A stretch of DNA of 64,000 bases from Flectonema sp. DT1601 (Eukaryota; Euglenozoa; Diplonemea; Diplonemida; Diplonemidae). Positions 49,862 to 60,621 of the stretch are shown here, piece by piece. The notes under the pieces are model-generated. The model was not told the origin of the DNA, did no database searches, and was given only the letters and a program-made list of their open reading frames with translations. The first letter of the stretch is position 1. Every line of letters starts with the position of its first letter. The stretch spans positions 62,001 to 126,000 of the forward strand of contig OZ025823.1 of assembly GCA_964019425.1 (NCBI GenBank), given 5' to 3'. The position numbers were made by a program, and so were the translations under genes.

Positions 49862-50777
49862 TTAAAAACAAAAAGGGACATACAATTTAGATGCGTGAAC
49901 TCCTAAATTTTCCATACACTGTAATCGGTTACGGTATGGTTTGATATAGTTGAATCCATAAAGGTTAGTTAACATCTGTTTGTTATTTTTAGAAGTAGTT
50001 TTGTGTTCTTTATCAAGGTAAGAAAACTCTTTTAAAAGTACAAACCTGAGCTGCATCTTTCGGGATTGGAACTCTCATGGGATTACCTCCCAGATTCCAA
50101 GTCACAAAGTTTGGAGGGACCATAATATCTGTTGGCTGACATTGGGGAACTGGTTTCAAGTGATCGAATGTAAAGTCAGGATTGTAAAGACAGTCGTGTC
50201 CATCAATTTGCTTTCGTTCCCAAATCCAAATATCACCGTGACCTCCATTATCACTACGAACCTGAACAAGTTTTCTTTCAGCGAAGTATACAATCTTGTA
50301 TTGCTTTTTGTGAAAGTTTCTAAGTTTTTCCATTAACATTTCAGCACCAGGATCCATTCCCAAATCATACATTAAATAATAATCTGTATCTTGATCCCAC
50401 GGCATGAGATGTTCATATTTTCTTACAACACAAAGTAGAGTTCCATCTCCTAAGAAAGAGGGATACTTAGCACTCCATTCTGATGGTTGTTGTTCGAAGA
50501 ATTGCTGATTCGCTCTCAGTATGTCTTCTGTGGATGCCATTTTATCAGCTCGAACCGGACACTCTGCGAAGAAATAAACTTCGACAGCACACCCGGCGGT
50601 GAAGAACGCGACTCCAACAGAAAGAAGTGAAGCGAATTTTGTTGGTGATGGTCTCACACTCTTTCGCAACAGAAAGAATGAAATAATTAACAACACCATT
50701 CCAACAGTCAAGAGGCCATTCGATTCTATCAGCCAGGAAACACTAGAACCTCGTAGCGCGTCTACGGGGATGCGCAT
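49862..50777 (-). CDS. LicD/fukutin-related-type membrane protein, two exons
   Basis: LicD-family proteins (also fukutin and FKRP in animals) are phosphotransferases that modify glycans with phosphocholine or ribitol phosphate. Exon 50777-50046 and exon 49975-49862 join in phase across a 70-nt intron (GTTTGT...AACAAACAG), giving 281 residues. The family signature is GDGTLLCVVRKYEHLMPWDQ followed by DTDYYLM, where the D-x-D of the PWDxDxD motif binds metal. Two hydrophobic segments (TVGMVLLIISFFLL and SLLSVGVAFFTAGCAVEVYFF) anchor the N-terminus, consistent with a Golgi type II protein. A further GTATGT and a 31-nt possible intron near the stop would change only the last few residues (alternative stop at 49822). 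Confidence 0.7.
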
Positions 50778-51233
50778 TGTCCTGAAATAAGTTCTGAAGG
50801 ACTGAAAGAAGTGATTTAAAAATGAACCACAACAATCACAAATACTACCCCACTAACAGATTGCTTTCTCTCATAAATATGTTAAAAACTGTTCTGATGA
50901 TAATTTATTCAATCACAAAAAGACGAGAAAAAAAAAATTTTTTTTTTTAAAATACCTAACCATAAGTCTGTCCTAGTCTTACGGGCTAGTGGGTAAGTTC
51001 GGATCCTTTCTTTAAAACAACACTTCTTGAAATGTACGTATTTCTTACTGTAGACTCCCTGCGATCTTTGGAGGCTGTTTTGTACGGAACAAGAGTCCGA
51101 AAGTTCACATCTTAATTAGCATCGTCTGGTTGTTGCTTGAGGCTCATAGATGTGAGCCTAGCGAGGGTTGCCAAACTGGTTGTTTGTTTTTGAAGAGTGT
51201 GTCAGTTCATAAGAAATAGTAAAGACAATAATA
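50778..51233. other. Intergenic with small hairpins
   Basis: The stretch 50960-51180 is less AT-rich than its surroundings and contains AGGCTCA/TGAGCCT (51140-51146 with 51153-51159) and a CTAG/CTAG pairing. A structured RNA is conceivable, but no known class fits by eye. It lies downstream of the COP9 gene stop, so it may simply be 3' UTR. Confidence 0.3.
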
Positions 51234-51903
51234 CTATACCTGTTCTAAGAATAGAGCGTGCTTTGCTACAGCTTCAACAGCTTCCACACCGTTAGCGCCC
51301 TGTTTTAGTTTTTGTGTTTACCCCAACAAGGTGATGGATATCTCTCTGAAGGAATATTTAAATAAAATCACAAACCTCAATAGCATGAACTTCTTTTACC
51401 TGTTTAAATTTGAAGGCATCTGTCTCAGATTCGTATAGCCACGATGCTTGAGAAGCAAGTAGAGAGAGTTCTTCTTTTGTGACACCTAACATAGACATTG
51501 CCTTTGTTGCTCTAATAACAGAATAGGCAGAAGGAAGAAGTTTCATTGTGCGAGTGCGGAGGCTTGACTGCAATGCGGCTGCGCCTACTGCTAATTGTAC
51601 GTCCCAATCTCCTGCCAAGAGTTGATGTGCCTTCGCAGTGTCGTTCTCAATTAGAGCACCGACGACAGCTCTCAATTGATTAATACGAATATCACTTTTA
51701 TAATCCATCGGTAGTCTTTTCCAAAATAGTTTTGCGTTTTCTAAATCATTCAAAATTAAATATCCAAATATTCCGAAAGCGCAGACCTCTTTCGGGGCGA
51801 ATTGCTTACCTCTTCTAAGATCAAACTCTTCTATCTCTCGAGTTACCTTGTCCCAACATCCAACCCTCGCGTATTTCATAACGTCTTCGAGAATATCCGT
51901 CAT
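51234..51903 (-). CDS. CSN8: COP9 signalosome subunit 8 homologue, two exons
   Basis: CSN8 is a small PCI-domain subunit of the COP9 signalosome, which removes NEDD8 from cullins. Exon 51903-51376 and exon 51299-51234 join in phase across a 76-nt intron (GTTTGT...AAACAG), giving 197 residues, about the usual CSN8 length. The PCI-like winged-helix region contains AYSVIRATKAMSMLGVTKEE and LLASQASW, matching the CSN8/eIF3k/PSMD8 pattern. The final exon adds a helix (AVAKHALFLEQV) like the LTDYVAFLEN end of animal CSN8; without splicing the protein would stop early. An AATCAG acceptor lies 15 nt before ATG 51903. Its first 70 coding bases and leader lie inside a 192-bp duplication. Confidence 0.72.
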
Positions 51904-52024
51904 TGTGTGTGTCACTTTCTGATTAAAAAAGTTGAAAATAAAAAATGTATAATTGTAGAGTTACCAGTCAAGTAACAGCAACCATTTGAGTGTTGTGTAT
52001 TATCTGTCAATTGGTGTGGTTATT
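51833..52024. repeat. Direct duplication, copy 1 (192 bp)
   Basis: This copy spans the first CSN8 codons and its upstream DNA. It matches 52377-52568 with a single mismatch (52018 versus 52562), at an offset of 544 bp. The near identity of non-coding bases shows a recent event. Confidence 0.92.
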
Positions 52025-52069
52025 AGTTTAGTTAGTTTAGTTAGCAAAATACAAACTGATGACTACGAG

Positions 52070-52170
52070 GGGTCTGGGTAGCCCGCATCAGTAAGGACCC
52101 AATCGCGAAGATTGTAGTTTCATAGTATTGGCTGGAAGTGATCGACTTCCAGCCTCCACCTTGCCCAGAG
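52070..52170. ncRNA. Possible structured RNA, three-way junction
   Basis: Between the two duplication copies lies a 100-nt stretch of higher GC. GGCTGGAAGT (52130-52139) pairs perfectly with ACTTCCAGCC (52145-52154). CAATC/GATTG (52100-52104 with 52110-52114) closes a GCGAA loop. TCTGGG (52073-52078) pairs with CCCAGA (52164-52169) to close both hairpins. I cannot match it to tRNA, 5S, U1, U2, U4, U5, U6, U3, SRP or known spliced-leader RNAs, and cannot tell the strand. It may be an unnamed RNA gene or chance. Confidence 0.3.
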
Positions 52171-52376
52171 GCTAACAGGTTGTAAACAAGAAAAGAAAAT
52201 AAAAAAGAAACGATCTGGGAGTGGGGGGAAGGTGAAAAAAAATAAAAAATCTTCTTTCTTTCATATACATCTTTCTTTATAATACGACCACATGTGCCAT
52301 ATGCCCACACTCCACGAAAGAAAATAGAAAACCCCGGAACAGTACCGAGGATCGTTCACCCCCAGTTGTCCAAAGC

Positions 52377-52447
52377 ATCTCTCGAGTTACCTTGTCCCAA
52401 CATCCAACCCTCGCGTATTTCATAACGTCTTCGAGAATATCCGTCAT
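52377..52447 (-). pseudogene. CSN8 5' stub
   Basis: The duplicated copy encodes the first 23 or so CSN8 residues (MTDILEDVMKYARVGCWDKV) and then runs into unrelated sequence and a stop. If the copy keeps an active acceptor, a polycistronic transcript would pass through this stub before reaching the true gene. A short hybrid peptide could be made, but function is unlikely. Confidence 0.75.
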
Positions 52448-52568
52448 TGTGTGTGTCACTTTCTGATTAAAAAAGTTGAAAATAAAAAATGTATAATTGT
52501 AGAGTTACCAGTCAAGTAACAGCAACCATTTGAGTGTTGTGTATTATCTGTCAATTGGTGTAGTTATT
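52377..52568. repeat. Direct duplication, copy 2 (192 bp)
   Basis: This is the upstream copy with respect to transcription, matching 51833-52024 with one mismatch. It carries the CSN8 leader, acceptor and start. Confidence 0.92.
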
Positions 52569-52672
52569 TCGAACTCTAACTGTTCAGCAGGCAAAAAAAA
52601 AACAATCAATTTAATAATTCGAGAAGACGCTGTAAAAAAAAAAAAAAAATTTTGTGGTGTGGGTGTGGTGAA

Positions 52673-52707
<35 letters not shown>

Positions 52708-54636
52708 AACGAGGAAAAGAAAGACAAAAAAAGAAAGAAAATTAGGAAAGAAACAACGGGAAGGGAATCGGAAAATAAAGAGAAGAGAGTTAGGAAGAAC
52801 TTATTAATAGCTGCTGAAAGGGTAAGGGAAAAAGGGCCGACCGGGAAAGACCGAGTGGAATATCTGTACGAAAAACGCATCAAATTCCATTATTGATAGA
52901 TTTTCGTTTTCATTATATTATTATTATTTTTTTATTTTTTATTTTTTTTTATTGTTTGTTCTTCTCATCCATCAATATAAACCAATACGCAGCAATCAGA
53001 AATAGATATCCACTAGAAGCTACCCATTCAATGTTGCAGTGTATTGATGCAAATGGATTCAGAGCCTTCTGTAGGCTCTTCGATGGGTTTGTGTAGTGTG
53101 GTGTAAAGGTCTTTCCATTACTTCTTTTTTTTTTTTTTTTGTTCTTTTTGTTCTTTTTTTTTTTTTTTTTTTTTAAAAAAAATTTAGTAAGTTCAAATTA
53201 AACACTTAGTTTTTTTTTTTTTTTTTTTTTTTGCATTTTGTTGTCGCTTTTTTTTTTTTTTTTTTTTTTTTTTCCCTTCCCCAGCTTGAAACTACTTTAT
53301 AAAGTAGGATCAAAGTAACTTGACAACTTCGTAATCAGCTCACGATTTGATTAACACTATGGAATGTTATTTCACAATAGTCAAACCATAGCCAAAAAGG
53401 GAAAAAAAAACAAAAAAAAGGCAGCCATGTGTTAACTACTACGTGCTTATTAGCCATTAGCGCCTCTACACTAAAAAACAAGCTCCTGGTCATTGTGGAG
53501 AGAAAACACACTATATTGAAAAAAAAAGAGTGAAAATACTAACATAACACTTTGAGATTATGAAGGACCTCTCTGACTGACTGATGAAAAACAATGTTAT
53601 TTATTTATATAACGAAGTGTAGAGACCAGATCAGGAAAATCCAACAGAAAAAAAGCAAAGATTTGATATTATGTATATAAAGAATGAAAAACAAAAAAAA
53701 TAAAAATAGAATTTGGTGTCCAAGCTGGGTAAGTAGCTATTGATACACTAAAATCGTTTATCGCAAAAAAAAAATAATAAAAAATAAAAAAAAATAAAAA
53801 AATAAATATTAGTTCTTCTTGTCTTGTCTTGTCTTTTTTTTTTTTTTTTTTTTTTTATTTTAAATTTTTTTTTTTGATTATTTAAAATTATTTAAGTGTT
53901 TTCCAATTTGTCTTGCCGTAAGTTTTCTTTTTTTTTTTAAATATGATACTCTTGTCTTTTACAAGGTATTTTTTTTTTTTTTTTTTTGTTTCACTTTTTA
54001 ATCAGTCTATGTAGGGTTGCCATCACATAGATTGCACACCAACAAAAAATAAAAATAAAAATAAACAAAGGGGAAGGGGATATCCTCTTTTGTTACATTG
54101 TTAACTACTTTCGTGTCACTTACTCGGGTTTTTGATTTACGGAAAGGCAGGGGAAATTATTATTATCCCATTTTAATTAAACACCGGTCAAACAGACTCT
54201 CAGCAGCAAAAATAACGAACACAAAATAGCAATACCCCCCTGCCATCGGTTTTTTGGAAATGTGATTAATCTTTTTTTAAATTATTATTTTTTTTAAATT
54301 GGGTTTTTGTGCAAATAGGATTGCAGAGAACAAATTATACAAAAAAAACTACACGACTTTTTTTTTTACGTTTTTTTTTTTCTTTTTTTTCCCTTAAAAA
54401 AATAGATTAGCTACACCCGTAGTGGGTGGCTGGTACTGCTGAATAGATTTCACTTCTTGACTACTTGTTATGTTAAATATGCATCACCCAGAAGGGTGAA
54501 GGAGACATCGCGAGAATCCGATAACAGCCAGACTATTTCAAAAGCCATACTGCGACAGAGTGATGGGAAGCGGAATTAAGTCCTCAGCTTAGAAAAGCAA
54601 CTGCTACGTGATTTCCTGCCTCAAAAAAAATGCGTG

Positions 54637-54669
<33 letters not shown>

Positions 54670-55254
54670 AGATAAAAATAAATTAATGAAAACTACCTTA
54701 GCAACAACATGATCAACCCGTACCACAACCACTACCGCGAATCGCATTATTACGAGTTTTCAGGTACAGAGAAAAAGATACATTTAGGTGTTTTGCTTTT
54801 TTTTTCTTTTCTGTTGTTCTTTTTTTTTTTTTTTTTTTTACTATTTACACGGGAGCAAGTAAAAAATGTCGTTTCATTAAAAACACGACTCCACTCAAAA
54901 ATAAATAGAAGAATAAACAAAAATAGAGAGAGAAAATCCAAGAATTAATAAAGAGCTGCCCACATCAACATACAGCATTGGAGCAGCAGTAAGTCCCTGC
55001 AGCACAAGATAATAGAGGTACATTAATTTTAAGTGATTGTCGAAACAAAATAACAGAAAACAGAATTGCAGGTCGTTCCATTTCTCCATCTCTGGATACG
55101 ACTCGAGTAGATTAAATTACTTATTTTTATATTAAAACTTAATTTTATTTTATATATTTTATTTTTAACTAAGGTTGAATTGAACAAGAAAAAAAAAAAA
55201 AAGGGAAATACACAAATCAGTTGTGAGTATTATTTCCAGGCTTTCAATCTGACC

Positions 55255-55680
55255 ATGGGAAGCATTCGTCATACTTCTCAACTCAACGGGGAGGGAATCT
55301 TTTCAGAGCTACTGAAGACAGGCATTCCTTCTCAATTGGGGTCAATAGATTCCGAGCAGCAATTGTGCCATGAAAACGGGGTAAGTGAAAATTTTTTAGA
55401 GAAAATAACAGTAGGAAAACCAGATAAGAGTTTAGGGATGGGAGGGCATGTTTCGATAAAAAAAACGAAACAGGTAAATAGCAAGGTAGAGGGCTGTACG
55501 GGAAAAAACAGGAAAGAAAAATCACAACGTTGGCGAAAAAAAAAAAGAGCTTATTTTAAAAAGTCCGCGAAGCTCCTAATGGGGAAGCGAAAATCGGGAC
55601 TAATGAGTGTGGAAGGGATACCAATTAACAAGATTAAAAATAACCAGTGTTTCTGTTTTACTCAAATACAAGCGCGATAG
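55255..55680 (+). CDS. Doubtful plus-strand spliced frame
   Basis: This is the only plus-strand frame with some coding look. ATG 55255 follows a TTTCCAG tract; 42 codons lead to a GTAAGT donor at 55381. A CGAAACAG acceptor near 55474 resumes the same frame with a Lys/Arg-rich segment (SQRWRKKKRAYFKKS) to a stop near 55680. A further frame at 55877-56128 ends NRHKRRRKAE and follows a TGTTTTCAG. No domain is recognised. The A-rich composition could give such frames by chance. Confidence 0.2.
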   Translation: MGSIRHTSQLNGEGIFSELLKTGIPSQLGSIDSEQQLCHENGVSENFLEKITVGKPDKSLGMGGHVSIKKTKQVNSKVEGCTGKNRKEKSQRWRKKKRAYFKKSAKLLMGKRKSGLMSVEGIPINKIKNNQCFCFTQIQAR

Positions 55681-57505
55681 CGACCAACAAAACTGACGCG
55701 CCTCGAGCAACTATGATACTAACAATACTCACAAGAAGTTATCGAATAAGAGTACCCTTGATACTGTCTGGATACTGTCTGGCACAAATAAGAAGGCACT
55801 CTCTCATCACAATAAGACAACTAAGGGAAGACAAAGTTACTCAAATCGAGAATGAATAACTCATAGTGAAGATGCATTGGATTCCATAATCCCGCGTTGT
55901 TTTCAGTTGGTACGCGTTCAGGAGAAAAGGAGTCAACATGGAAGGAACAAACCGATGCTTTCGATACCTTCTTCAAAAGGCTCAACAGCGACATCCAACT
56001 TTAAGGAACATAACTTTCTGGGATTCGCCAAGGAGTTGTGCGACCAACAAGTTAACAACAGTTCTTGTTTAACACCAAAAGAATGTCAAAACTTGAACCG
56101 CCACAAACGCAGAAGGAAAGCAGAGTAATAAAACACTGAGTGAGTATCACCTTCACTTTTGAGTGAATGCCGCTCTCTTATATTCGTTTTTGTCGGTCTC
56201 GCAGAGTTTGACATAAAAAAGGAAAGCAAGACTAACCCTGTACAACCGAAAGAAAAAAAAAAATAAAACAAAGTTAACAATCGCACGTAATATCTTATCC
56301 TTTTCTTATTGTTTTATTTTTTTTCCTTCTTTTATTTCTCCCCCTCATTTAGATATCTTTTGATTTGGAGAGGGTAGTTGAATATTCGTTCTTTATTACG
56401 GAATGAATCGGATGACATATTTTTTATTAGAAAAACAGGAACTGCAGCTTCCTTGCTTCTGTAACGGATTAATTCGTATTCTGGGTTTTGATTTTTTTCT
56501 TTTTTTTTTTTTTTTTTTCCCTTCAATTTTATTCAACAGAAATTCTGTAGGACTGAAATCACTATTCGTTTTGCCTCAGTTCGTTAACTTTGTACTAAAT
56601 TCAGTTTTTTAATTCACATTCGGGGAAGAATTCTCGGAGGGTGCCAAGCAAGAAGACCTACTCGGCTGATTAATAATAAATTTTCAAAAAACAAAAAAAA
56701 ATGATAAAAAAAAACAGTTCCTTTACTCTTAAAAAAGCTACCAGCAGCATGTTTTTTTTTTCTCTTCAGGAGTTATATAACAGATGTGGTAGTAATTTTT
56801 CTTCCATACAAAAAAGTATTTTCGTTTTCGTTTTTTTTTTTTAAATAAATTAAAAAAAAAGAAAAAGTTTGGAAAAGGGATATTTTGCTGACCAATCACA
56901 AGAGAATAAGGAAAAAAAAAAAAAATAATAATAATAATTTTATTTATTTATTTATTTTATAATAATTAAAAAAAGATTTTCAAAAAAGAAAAAAAAAAAA
57001 AAATCCAACATAGAATTGAAACACACTTAAATACTAACTTTAACAGGGGGCAAATTAAAGTACTGTTCGTGATGGAATGCCTTGTTTGATTCATACAACT
57101 AATTATTAAACAGCATTTTTTTTTTTTTTTTGATATTTTGTTATCAGTCGGTCAAAAGTTGTTTTCAAAGAGAGAGAGCACAGGATTACACGGTCGGTCA
57201 ACACACAATGTGAAAAACTACGTCCATGTTAACATAACTGCTCTCAGTTATATACCTCGTGAGATCTCGCAATACTATCTCGCAGAAACAAACGATAAAA
57301 ATTCTGAGTGATGAAATGCTGCCGGAGACTATAAGAAAACCGTCTTCAGCAACGAACTCTACCCCAAGGGAATATTGAAAACAAAAATACACAAAAAAAA
57401 AAAAAAAAAAAAAAAAAAAAGGTATTTTTGAAAAAAAAAAAAAAAGTTTCAACATTACAATCATACAGATGCACTTTTTTAAGTAAACCCATAGTTATAG
57501 AAGGG

Positions 57506-57556
57506 ATAACTGATTAACTTACTTGGTTTGAACACCGTTATAGGTGTATCAGTTAT
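57506..57556. other. Nested stem-loop
   Basis: ATAACTGAT (57506-57514) pairs with ATCAGTTAT (57548-57556), and ACACC (57532-57536) pairs with GGTGT (57543-57547) stacked directly on it, leaving a 17-nt bulge on one side. Fourteen pairs in 51 nt within an AT-rich desert is notable. No RNA class is recognised. Confidence 0.45.
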
Positions 57557-59290
57557 ATAACCACTCTCACACGTATATGTGCTGCTGGGTGGGCTTCGAT
57601 GCAAGCAACAAATAAATCTCAACGTCACTATTACTCAGTGCGTTCAGTAAAAAAAAGAAAGAACTTCAATTTAAAAGTTCTCTCCAAGGGATGCCCTGGC
57701 TGCATAGCCAACTGAGTCCAACTAACAGTCATGGCCTTGAGTCTACTACCACTTGCGCGTACACGTAATTTCTTTTTTTTTTTTTTTTTTTTTTAAAGTA
57801 GGAGTTCCAATGCAAGATAAAAGAAAGTCTGCGTCGGCTGTGAAATCAGCACGCAGTTAAAAAAAAAAAGAATAAAAGAACTTCCACCCAGCGAAGACCT
57901 CTCGAATACAGCTGAGACGAAATCGCACAAGGGAGGGGAAAAAAAAAGGATAATGAAAGGAGATATTTACTTTTGGAGAAGAGCAAACCATGTGATAGTG
58001 TGTTGATAGAAAGAAAAAAAAGAGAAACGAACAAAAATAAAAATAAAAATAATAATCAATAATAGCACATTTCACGACACGAGAACAATGTTATTTACGT
58101 CTTAATCAGAAAATCAGAACCAGTTGTTGGAATACATAAAATAAAAAGCACATCATGGCTTTGAACAATCGTACAACCAATACTCGTATCAAGAATCATA
58201 ATCAGGTAGGTGGATAACAATAACGTCTCACGTATTTTGATAAGGTTGACTCCTAATAAAATAATACCCTCCAACAGTAGTGTTAAAGCACTTTTAACTA
58301 AGCAATACAGAAGGAATCATTTTTTAATGCCAAAAGGGGGATGGAGATGGAAAGATTGCGAAATCCTGCATCAAGAAAAAAAAAAAAAAAAAAAAAAAAG
58401 GTAACAAGCATCCGCAATGGAAAGAAATATCTACTATTTTACTACTATTGATGGCGTTCAACTCGTTTCACCAAACAAAAAAAAAAAGAGAAAAAAAAAA
58501 AAAATTCCGATTCTGTGTTATGCAGCAAACTAAGTTATTTTCTTATTAAATAGTAGTGGGGAAGGCTTTACATTATTGCAAAAAATGATAACACCCTTTT
58601 TTTTTTTTTTTATTTTTTTTTTTTATACTACATTACGCTTATGGAAGAAGTGCTACACTAAGCGTTGAATTGAACCACGGTGAAAACACTACCCCAAATA
58701 CAGAAGTATTCACACCATAAAAAGTGTGACATAATCTAATTAAATTGTCTAACGGAACTATTAGTGAAAAGCTGTAAGAGAATGGCTGACTGTAGGAACA
58801 TGAAAAAAGAAAAAAAGGAAATCGTTAAAGAAATTGGAAATGTTTGTATGCTCATTTTGGGAGATTGACAAAACACGTTTGGATAAAAAAAAATAAATCT
58901 ATCGGTGCCGAGACTCGTGGGATAAAAAGAAAAAAAGGAGACAGGCGAGAGGGATGATTCGCTTATTCTTTTCATTTTTTTTTTTTTTTTTTGTAGGAAG
59001 CAGAAACATCTTCATAAATACAAAAGAAGAAATAAACGTTCATGACTCTTTAGGAAAAATCAAAGTGTGAGAACTTGAGGAAAGATACGAAAAAAAGAAT
59101 TACCTAATCCACTTTTCGTACTTTAGATGCCCTAATCCCAACGTTTTCTTTATAATTGAAAGGTTTACGTAACTGTTACTTTTTTTTTTTTAATAATCAC
59201 CCGTAAAAATTGCAAACTTCTACATACAACGCTATCATTAAAGGATATCTGAAAAAGCGTCAAACAGTGCAGGTGTAGGAATCGACAACG

Positions 59291-59322
<32 letters not shown>

Positions 59323-59364
59323 TAATTCGACGCACAATCTGTGGAGGAGAAGTTTTACTGGAGG

Positions 59365-59390
59365 CTGTGAATAAGTCCAGCGATTCACAG
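59365..59390. other. 8-bp perfect hairpin
   Basis: CTGTGAAT pairs with ATTCACAG around a 10-nt loop, just after the A(30) run at 59291-59320. It may be chance. Confidence 0.35.
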
Positions 59391-60605
59391 TTTTATATAC
59401 CCCTCTTGTTGATCACGCAAAACAACTTGTGGTTGTCAGCAGAACAACTGTTGAATGATTGCCCTTTCTTTGTGAGTTGCTTTCACAATACAACGGACTA
59501 GCAATCGGGAAAGACGACTCAAAATATAAAACAAAGAAAGAAGAAAAAGAAATGAAAGACGACTAAGACAATCCACAATGGATTTAAAACGCAACGAGTG
59601 GAGGAAAAATAAAATCTTCTGATAATCCGAAATCGAAGGAGGAAAATAACAGCAAAGATTGCTGTTGCCCAGCAGTCAACCAGACTTTATAAGCTGCGCT
59701 GAAGACAGTCTGAGCGTAGAATTGTCAAGACTGACAGAGTGCTATTCCTCTCGACAACGAACAAAAAAAAAAAATAAATAAATAAAAAAAAATAGAAAGA
59801 GACCGAACCCTCACCAGATTTGACATTCCGAAGCAGTAACTCGCAGCCAGGTTATCCCTGCCCTGGGTTTACAGGGAACTATCTTTCGGAGGAAAGGATG
59901 ATATCGTTCTATTACTATTTGTGCTTGTGTATTTTTTTCTTCTTCTTATTATTTTTTTTTTTTTTTTTTTCCGTTGATCAGACAAACAAACAAGTAGGCC
60001 GCATTTATATTTTAAACATGCTGCGAGTAACAGGAAGACAAGAATAGAAAATCAAAGCATATAATTCGTTTCATTGCGAAAACTTTAACAATATATACTA
60101 CACTCTGGTAAAAACAATGCTAAGGTTCTAAAGTCATACGTGTTCCAGTCCAGCTCCGAAAGAGACCGTCTTATTGAGAAAGAAAGAAAGAAAAAAAGAA
60201 AAAGAAGAAAGAAAAAAAACAGTCATTCAATCAGACTAAGGTCGCCCTGTAATGAATGACAATAAATTTCTTTGCAACAAAAGAACCGTAATAACAACAG
60301 AAAAAACGGAGGAAAAAAAAAAAAAAAAAAAAAAAGGATAACCGCACAATCCCTTAGCTGTAACTTATATAAATAAAGCTCGGATTCTTTTGGTGAGAGG
60401 AGAAAAGAAAAAGGGGAAAAAAAAAAAAGAAAAAGAAAAAAGAGTTAATTTGCATGATGTAAGAAACCCTTCTTTGCTTTCAACGCTCGCATCACAAAAA
60501 CAACGTTGAAGCGCACTTCATACAAGCCAGCGATAGCTAAATGTTGTACTTATCGTTGGTTCACTTCACTTTGCGCTACTAAGCAGACAGGCGTTTAACA
60601 AGTAA

Positions 60606-60621
60606 GGGCTACGTGTAGCCC
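60606..60621. other. GC-rich 7-bp palindrome
   Basis: GGGCTAC-GT-GTAGCCC is a perfect 16-nt palindrome, unusually GC-rich for this AT-rich region. Confidence 0.4.

Noticed and set aside
52130-52154. Reading the GGCTGGAAGT hairpin as a tRNA T-arm
   Set aside because: The loop lacks TTCRA and no acceptor, D or anticodon arms fit around it.
55690-55860. Plus-strand segment reading STLDTVWILSG, weakly like a Copia-type protease context
   Set aside because: The match is too short and lacks the catalytic Asp-Ser-Gly context; no other parts of such an element are nearby.
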